A stretch of 34,422 nucleotides of DNA from Thermoplasmata archaeon (GTDB lineage Archaea > Thermoplasmatota > Thermoplasmata > Lutacidiplasmatales > UBA184), in contig JAJZDH010000003.1 of NCBI GenBank assembly GCA_021828665.1, positions 1 to 34,422 on the forward strand, in the 5' to 3' direction. Position 1 is the stretch's first letter; the number at the start of each line of letters is the position of its first letter. The position numbers and the translations under genes are program-made. This document shows positions 29,830-34,422 of the stretch, piece by piece. The notes under the pieces were generated by a model, which saw only the letters and a program-made list of their open reading frames with translations, searched no databases and had not been told where the DNA came from.

Positions 29830-31281
29830 TCATGGCCGGCGAGGGGGGGCGGCGCCCGAGGGCGACGCCGGGACCGGGCGATCCGACCCGCGGTGGCGGC
29901 TCGCCGAGAGCGCCCCGGCCGCGAGGAGGACGAGCGCCATGACGTAGAAGACCGACCGCACCGCCGCAAGGAAGGCCGCCGAGACGGAACCGATGAGCCC
30001 CCCGGTGCCCGTGAAGACCTCGAAGGCGACCTCGCGCGGCACCGCCAGCGAGGCCACCGTGATCACGAGCACGTAGCTTCCGATCGTCCCGGAGTTCGTG
30101 AGCGTCCGCAGGAGACCCGAGACCGCGCCGTAGTGCTCGGGCGGAACGTCGTGCATCACCGCCTTGTTGTTCGAGGGCCAGAAGAGCGCCCCGCCGATGC
30201 CGGTGACGAGGGAGATGAGTGCGATGAGGACGTAGGAGGTGTCCGCCCGGAGCTGGGCGTACAGCAGGACGCCCCCCAGCATGAACGCGATGCCGAGGGT
30301 GGCGAACCGGGCCGCCCCGTACCGGTCGGCCCACCGTCCCGCGAGGGGCGCGAGCCCCGAGGAGAGGATGTAGCCGGGGATCAGGAGGAGCGCGGCATCG
30401 AGCGGCGAGAGGCCGCGGATCCCCTGGAGGTACATGATCAGGACGAAGACCACGGAGAGGTAGCCGAGGCTCTGGAGGAACGAGGCGAGGAGGGACCGGG
30501 AGAGGAGGCGCGACCGGAACAGCCCCAGCGCGAGCGTCGGTTGCGGAGTCCTCCGTTCCCACCAGACGAACGGCCCCACCAGCCCGGCCCCCAGCGCCAC
30601 GAGGGCCAGGTTCTCCGCCGACGGACCGGAGGAGGCGAAATCCGTCGTGCCGTAGACCAGGAGCGCGAGGAGCGTCCCGAGCAGCAGCATGCCGACCGGA
30701 TCCAGGTGGGCTTTGATCCGGTGCCCGACCCCCAGGACCCGGTACCCGATCCCCACCGCGACGAGGCCGATGGGAACGTTGATGAAGAAGATGTACCGCC
30801 AGCCGAAGAAGGTCGTCAGGACCCCACCGAGCACGATCCCGAGGGTCGCGCCCACGTTCCATCCCATCGTGGTGAAGCCGAAGGCGCGGCCCCGGACCGA
30901 CGGAGGGAAGTGATCGGCCAGGATCGCCGTCCCCGTCGCCACCATGAAGGCGCCGCCGACCGCCTGGACCCCCCGGAACGCCACTAGGCTCGTGGCGGTC
31001 GGGGCCAATCCGCACAGCGCCGACCCGACGGTGAAGACCACGAACCCCAGGTTGTACACTCGTCCGTGGCCGAGGAGGTCGCTGATCCGGCCGGCCTGGG
31101 TGGTCAATACGGAGACCACGAGGAGGTAGATCAGGATCGTCCACAGGACCGTCGTGAGCGGCGCGGAAAGGCTCCCCGCGATGGTGGGAAAGGCGAGGAG
31201 GACGATGGTCGTGTCGACGCTGGCCATGAGCGTCCCCAGTACCACGACGAAGAGGACCCACCGCGACGGTCCGGGGGGCAC
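29830..31281 (-). CDS. DHA2-type MFS exporter
   Basis: A 483-residue 14-helix transporter of the same subfamily as the convergent neighbour. Signatures: MASVDTTIVLLAFPTIAGSL in helix 1, GRISDLLGHGRVYNLG as motif A, and GATLGIVLGGVLTTFFGWRYIFFINVPIG around helices 5-6. The C-terminus ends in an Arg/Ser/Pro-rich tail. The GTG at 31281 is preceded by GGTGA at 7 nt and by a TTTTGAA element about 40 nt upstream (31318-31325), suggesting a short leader. The two DHA2 genes face each other across a 183-nt gap in which I see nothing else. They are too different in length and loops to be a recent duplication. Confidence 0.9.
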   Translation of the reverse strand: MPPGPSRWVLFVVVLGTLMASVDTTIVLLAFPTIAGSLSAPLTTVLWTILIYLLVVSVLTTQAGRISDLLGHGRVYNLGFVVFTVGSALCGLAPTATSLVAFRGVQAVGGAFMVATGTAILADHFPPSVRGRAFGFTTMGWNVGATLGIVLGGVLTTFFGWRYIFFINVPIGLVAVGIGYRVLGVGHRIKAHLDPVGMLLLGTLLALLVYGTTDFASSGPSAENLALVALGAGLVGPFVWWERRTPQPTLALGLFRSRLLSRSLLASFLQSLGYLSVVFVLIMYLQGIRGLSPLDAALLLIPGYILSSGLAPLAGRWADRYGAARFATLGIAFMLGGVLLYAQLRADTSYVLIALISLVTGIGGALFWPSNNKAVMHDVPPEHYGAVSGLLRTLTNSGTIGSYVLVITVASLAVPREVAFEVFTGTGGLIGSVSAAFLAAVRSVFYVMALVLLAAGALSASRHRGSDRPVPASPSGAAPPRRP

Positions 31282-31317
31282 GACGGGCTCACCGTTCCGC
31301 CTTAGACCCCGTCGGAT

Positions 31318-31325
31318 TCAAAAGG
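31318..31325 (-). promoter_or_regulatory. TATA-like promoter of the second DHA2 exporter
   Basis: Minus-strand CTTTTGAA, the only A/T run upstream of this gene. It places the transcript start near 31294, about 13 nt before the GTG, with the GGTGA ribosome-binding sequence in between. Confidence 0.4.
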
Positions 31326-31460
31326 GGTGCGCCGCCGCGCGCCGTTCCCGCCGCCGCCCCGTCGGGCCGGGAGCGCCGACGCCGCCAGCGCGGCCGGGCG
31401 GCCCCCCGGGGCCTCCCCTCGCCTACCCCGCACCGACCGCCCCCGGGTGGGTCGCAGCCC

Positions 31461-31466
31461 AAATAC
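31461..31466 (+). promoter_or_regulatory. weak TATA-like element before the small unknown gene
   Basis: AAATAC in a GC-rich spacer predicts a start near 31488. A short basic frame follows (ATG 31498, about 60 residues), and its stop overlaps the TTG start at 31677 (TTGA). The short frame is low-complexity and may only be a leader. Apart from this and the exporter promoter, the spacer 31282-31676 looks empty. Confidence 0.3.
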
Positions 31467-31676
31467 CGGTGGGGTTTCGGGGAGCCGGGAATCCCCGATG
31501 CCGACGACGTCACCGGTCCGGAGCGGCCCGAGTCGGGGTCCGGCCCGAGGCCGGGGGCGCGGACGCCGGTGGACCACCGGAAGGGCTCCCCGTTCCCCGA
31601 ACGGTCCGATCGGCCCCCGAGGGGCCACCGCGTCGGGGACCCCTTGCGGGCCGGCCGCACGGGAACGGAGGATCCT

Positions 31677-32060
31677 TTGACGCGGGGGATCGAGGTCGCC
31701 ATCCATCTGACACCGGGACCGAACGATACCGACGCGATCGCCGGGGCCCTCGGCAACTTGGCCGCCTATCGGTTGGGTCGGCAGCGCGGCGAGACGCTAC
31801 AGTGGCAGATCCTCAAGGTGATGGAATCGGACGGCAAGCACTTCTACCGGCTCCTGATGCGGCACCCGGAGCGGAGGCTCGACCTCGGCATTCACGCGGC
31901 TCTCGGCCGGACCCTCGAGGAGCTTTCGGCGAACTCCCCCGACGCGCTGCGGGAGGCGCTCCGGGCCGCCGAAGCCGAGGGGCTGCGGCCGGTCCCGCTC
32001 CGGACGATCCGGTACGCGGTCGATTTCTGGCGGGACGATTTCTGGAACTGGATCGGCTGA
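31677..32060 (+). CDS. small soluble protein of unknown function
   Basis: A 127-residue protein with no family I recognise. It begins TRGIEVAIHLTPGPNDTDAIAGALGNLAAYRLG, followed by an amphipathic helical region (LQWQILKVMESDGKHFYRLLMRHPE), an Ala/Glu/Leu-rich helix (about 72-98) and a Trp-rich end, FWRDDFWNWIG. No signal peptide or membrane segment. Composition and codon-level reading look like a true protein. The TTG at 31677 was chosen because GGAGG stands 5 nt upstream; the longer GTG start at 31569 would add 36 Pro/Arg-rich residues that look non-coding. Its stop faces that of the M13 peptidase across about 50 nt. Confidence 0.65.
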   Translation: MTRGIEVAIHLTPGPNDTDAIAGALGNLAAYRLGRQRGETLQWQILKVMESDGKHFYRLLMRHPERRLDLGIHAALGRTLEELSANSPDALREALRAAEAEGLRPVPLRTIRYAVDFWRDDFWNWIG

Positions 32061-32108
32061 ACGCCGTCCGCTCCACCGGGCGTCGGGACCCCTCCCTGTC
32101 CGAGCCGC

Positions 32109-34133
32109 CTACCAGACGCCGACGCCGGGCCCGACGTCGTCGGGGGCCCCGCCGCCCGATGGCGGGGGGAACGCCTTGCGGAACGCCGGATGCTGCGCGA
32201 CCGGGACCGATCCCCGGTACCGGGCCGGGGCGTGAGGGTCGATGGTGAGGCGGCGGCGTGCTTCCGGCTCCCGGATCGTCAGCCGCCAGCACTGCGCCCA
32301 GGAGAGGAAGAACCGCTGCTCGGCGGAGAACCCGTCGACCGACCGCCGAGCGGCAGGCTCCCGCTCCAGACGGCGTTCCAGCGCCTCGAAGGCGAGCTTC
32401 ACGCCGCCCAGATCGGCGATGTTCTCCCCCAGGGTGAGCTCGCCGTTCACCCGGGTCCCCGGCACCCCCTCGAGCGCCCCGTAGAGGTCCACGACCCGGC
32501 GGGCCCGTTCCTCGAACTTGCGGAGGTCCTCGGCGGTCCACCACTCCCGGAGATTCCCCTCGGCATCGTACTTGCGGCCCTGGTCGTCGTAGCCGTGGGT
32601 GATCTCGTGGCCGATGACCCCTCCGATCCCCCCGTAGTTCACCGCATCGTCCATCTCGAGGTCGAAGAACGGCGGTTGGAGGATCCCCGCCGGGAAGACG
32701 ATCTCGTTCTGGGTCGGGGAGAAGTAGGCGTTGACCGTCGGCGGGGTCATGAGCCACTCGGTCCGGTCGACCGCGGAGCCGATCCGGGTCAGCTGCCGGC
32801 GGGTCTCGAAGGCCGCGGATTCGAAGATGTTCGCGAGGTAGCCGTCGGGGGTGAGCGGGATCGCCGAATAGTCCCGGAACCGGTCGGGGTGGCCGATCTT
32901 GGCCGAGAACCGATCGAACTTGGCGAGAGCGATCCGGCGGGTCCCCTCGGTCATCCAGTCAAGCTGGGCGAGCCGCTCCCGGAAGACCGCCCGCAGGTCG
33001 TCGAGGAGGAGCCCCATGCGCCGCCGGGCCTCCGCGGGGAAATGACGCTCGACGTACAGCCGGCCCAACGCCTCCCCGATCCGGGCGTCCAGGACCATGC
33101 CGGCCCGTTTCCAGCGCGGTTCCGGCTCCCGTTGGCCGAGCAGCACCCGGTGGAAGAAGTCGAAGTCCTCCGACTCGACCGCCGCCGTCAGGAACGGGGC
33201 GGCCGCATGGAGGAGGTGCCAGCGCAGGTACGCGATGGAATCGTCCAGCGGCCGTTCCCGGAGCAGTCGGTCCGCGGCGGCGAAGAACTCCGGTTGGCCG
33301 AGGACGAGGTACTCCGGTTCCCGGGCCCCGAGGTCGGCGAGGTACTGCTTCACGGCAAGGGTGGGCAGCTCGCCGTCCAGCTCCGGGGGGCTCTTCCGGT
33401 GGTAGTTCCTCTCCTCGTCCCGCAGTTCGGTCCGGCTGCGGCTCGACCGGGCCAGTTCCGTCTCCACCGCCAGGACGCGGTCCGCGTCCGCCCGGGCGGC
33501 CTCCACCGATTCCCCGCCGAGACGGAACATCCGTCCGAGGTGGGCGCCGTAGGCGGCGCGCATCTCCTCGAACAACGGGGCCAGGTAATACTCCCGGTCC
33601 GGGAGCGAAAGGCCGCCCTGATCGAAGTACAGCGCATACCGGCCGCTATCCCGCTTGTCGGGTGCCGAGTAGGCATCGAAGAGGCCGGAGATGCCGATCG
33701 CATGAAGCTCGGCGAGGCGGTGGACCAGGTCGCCGGTTCGGGAAGTCCCCCCGATCCGGTCCCAGAGGGGGGCGATGGGGCGGAGACCCTTCTCCTCGAT
33801 CCGGGCGGTGTCCATCGCAGAGGCGAAGAAGAGGCCCACCTGCCGCTGCGCCTCCGAGGTGCCCGACGGGGAGGTCCGGGCCGCCTCTTCCATGATTGCC
33901 CGGAGAAGCTCGAAATTCCGGTCCGACAGTTCGGTGAACGCCCCCCGCAGGGACTTGTCGGCCGGCACCGGATGGTCCCGGAGCCAGCCGCCCACCGCGT
34001 ACTGGTAGAAATCCCGTCGGGGATCCTGCGTCCGATCCATGTAGGCGACGGAGAAGCGGGGAACCTCCGCCGCACCGGCCCCCGGCACCCCGTCCGCCGC
34101 CGATTCCCGATGGTGCATCCGTCGGACACCCAT
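32109..34133 (-). CDS. M13-family zinc metallopeptidase (neprilysin/PepO-like)
   Basis: A 674-residue peptidase of the family's normal length. The N-terminal M13 domain starts at DPRRDFYQYAVGGWLRDHPVP (about 37-57). The catalytic domain has NAYFSPTQNEIVFPAGILQPPFF, the zinc motif His509-Glu-Ile-Thr-His513 (VIGHEITHGYDDQGRKYD) and the third zinc ligand Glu570 in GENIADLGG. The C-terminal LSWAQCWR and VAQHPAFRKAF blocks are also family hallmarks. There is no signal peptide or N-terminal membrane anchor, unlike neprilysin, so it is probably a cytosolic oligopeptidase like PepO (inference). The ATG at 34133 lies about 37 nt after an AAAAGGTATT element on the minus strand (34167-34176); ATG 34118 in frame is the next choice. 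Confidence 0.93.
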   Translation of the reverse strand: MGVRRMHHRESAADGVPGAGAAEVPRFSVAYMDRTQDPRRDFYQYAVGGWLRDHPVPADKSLRGAFTELSDRNFELLRAIMEEAARTSPSGTSEAQRQVGLFFASAMDTARIEEKGLRPIAPLWDRIGGTSRTGDLVHRLAELHAIGISGLFDAYSAPDKRDSGRYALYFDQGGLSLPDREYYLAPLFEEMRAAYGAHLGRMFRLGGESVEAARADADRVLAVETELARSSRSRTELRDEERNYHRKSPPELDGELPTLAVKQYLADLGAREPEYLVLGQPEFFAAADRLLRERPLDDSIAYLRWHLLHAAAPFLTAAVESEDFDFFHRVLLGQREPEPRWKRAGMVLDARIGEALGRLYVERHFPAEARRRMGLLLDDLRAVFRERLAQLDWMTEGTRRIALAKFDRFSAKIGHPDRFRDYSAIPLTPDGYLANIFESAAFETRRQLTRIGSAVDRTEWLMTPPTVNAYFSPTQNEIVFPAGILQPPFFDLEMDDAVNYGGIGGVIGHEITHGYDDQGRKYDAEGNLREWWTAEDLRKFEERARRVVDLYGALEGVPGTRVNGELTLGENIADLGGVKLAFEALERRLEREPAARRSVDGFSAEQRFFLSWAQCWRLTIREPEARRRLTIDPHAPARYRGSVPVAQHPAFRKAFPPPSGGGAPDDVGPGVGVW

Positions 34134-34166
34134 ACCGGACCCGCCGGGCGCAGCCGTGGGCCCGAC

Positions 34167-34176
34167 AATACCTTTT
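34167..34176 (-). promoter_or_regulatory. TATA-like promoter of the M13 peptidase
   Basis: Minus-strand AAAAGGTATT, the only A/T-rich element in the 240-nt divergent spacer. It predicts a transcript start near 34143, about 10 nt before the ATG at 34133. Confidence 0.45.
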
Positions 34177-34373
34177 CCCGGCCCCTTGCGGAGTCGGTCG
34201 CCGGCGCTCCGTGCGGGAGGGGGCGTTCCGGGCGGGCCCTCCCCCAGTGGGGGGGTGGGGCACGGCTTCGTCTTCGCCGGGGGCCTTCCGGAGCCTCGCC
34301 GGGGTCGTCTGCCGGAACGCGATCCGGGCGGACGCCGGCGGTGCTCGGGGGATCCCGGGCGGGGGAAGGAACG

Positions 34374-34422
34374 ATGTTGCGCGAGACGGTGTTCGCCGTG
34401 GGCGGCATCCTGCTCCTCACCA
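34374..34422 (+). CDS. start of a gene with hydrophobic N-terminus (cut by window end)
   Basis: ATG at 34374 is preceded by GGGGAAGGA with suitable spacing and opens a frame reading MLRETVFAVGGILLLT before the window ends. The hydrophobic run suggests a membrane helix or signal peptide. Sixteen codons do not allow a family call. Confidence 0.5.
   Translation, partial: MLRETVFAVGGILLLT

Noticed and set aside
29701-30987. A 428-codon plus-strand frame opposite the second DHA2 exporter
   Set aside because: Highly charged Arg/Glu/Asp/Pro repeats are the typical antisense reading of a membrane transporter gene.
34235-34260. CCCCC-AGT-GGGGG hairpin near the window end
   Set aside because: A five-pair stem of C and G is easily met by chance in this composition, and it is not placed at a gene end.
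1-34422. tRNA, rRNA, CRISPR arrays, insertion sequences, attachment sites
   Set aside because: I looked in the intergenic stretches for T-loop-like sequences, regular direct repeats, and terminal inverted repeats with transposase frames, and found none I could support by eye.

Overview
The window looks like chromosomal DNA from a very GC-rich archaeon, most plausibly a member of the Thermoplasmatota (inference; no 16S rRNA or other phylogenetic marker was read here). The archaeal signs are a FEN1-type flap endonuclease ending in a PCNA-binding box, a PAC2 proteasome-assembly chaperone ending in an HbYX motif, two Bat-type HTH_10 regulators, TATA-like boxes 24-30 nt before start codons (leaderless transcripts), and a huge sequon-rich, C-terminally anchored surface protein. 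I found no rRNA, tRNA, CRISPR array or insertion sequence.

Layout. 1-29 (-): possible start of a gene cut by the window edge. 68-3296 (-): translationally coupled FEN1, a formiminotransferase-cyclodeaminase fusion, and an archaeal riboflavin-pathway reductase. 3425-4237 (+): PAC2 protein, divergent from FEN1. 4429-4617 (-): two-helix membrane peptide. 4776-5549 (+): HTH_10 regulator. 5592-6377 (-): crotonase-family enoyl-CoA hydratase. 6601-10959 (+): 1452-residue surface protein. 11050-17891 (-): a benzoyl-CoA pathway island with an Oah-type ring hydrolase, four class I benzoyl-CoA reductase-like subunits and a zinc alcohol dehydrogenase (Had candidate). 18554-19438 (+): HisN-type phosphatase. 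19511-26040 (-): hisG-D-C-H-A-B-F-IE, every junction overlapping by 1-4 nt. 26373-27191 (-): second HTH_10 regulator. 27288-29646 (+): MarR regulator and DHA2 exporter with a palindromic operator candidate on the TATA box. 29830-31281 (-): second DHA2 exporter. 31677-32060 (+): small unknown protein. 32109-34133 (-): M13 metallopeptidase. 34374 to the end (+): start of a gene with a hydrophobic N-terminus.

Two pathways stand out. Histidine biosynthesis is complete: hisIE covers two steps, and hisN, convergent with the operon, supplies the phosphatase. Second, oah-bcrB-bcrA-bcrD-bcrC plus had, with the nearby enoyl-CoA hydratase as a possible dienoyl-CoA hydratase, would take benzoyl-CoA through ATP-dependent ring reduction to ring opening. 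This is the most notable content: class I benzoyl-CoA reductases are known mainly from bacteria and from Ferroglobus-type archaea, and here the ring hydrolase also carries an unusual C-terminal zinc ribbon. The main anomaly is hisG, whose conserved N-terminus is encoded upstream of any usable ATG, GTG or TTG.
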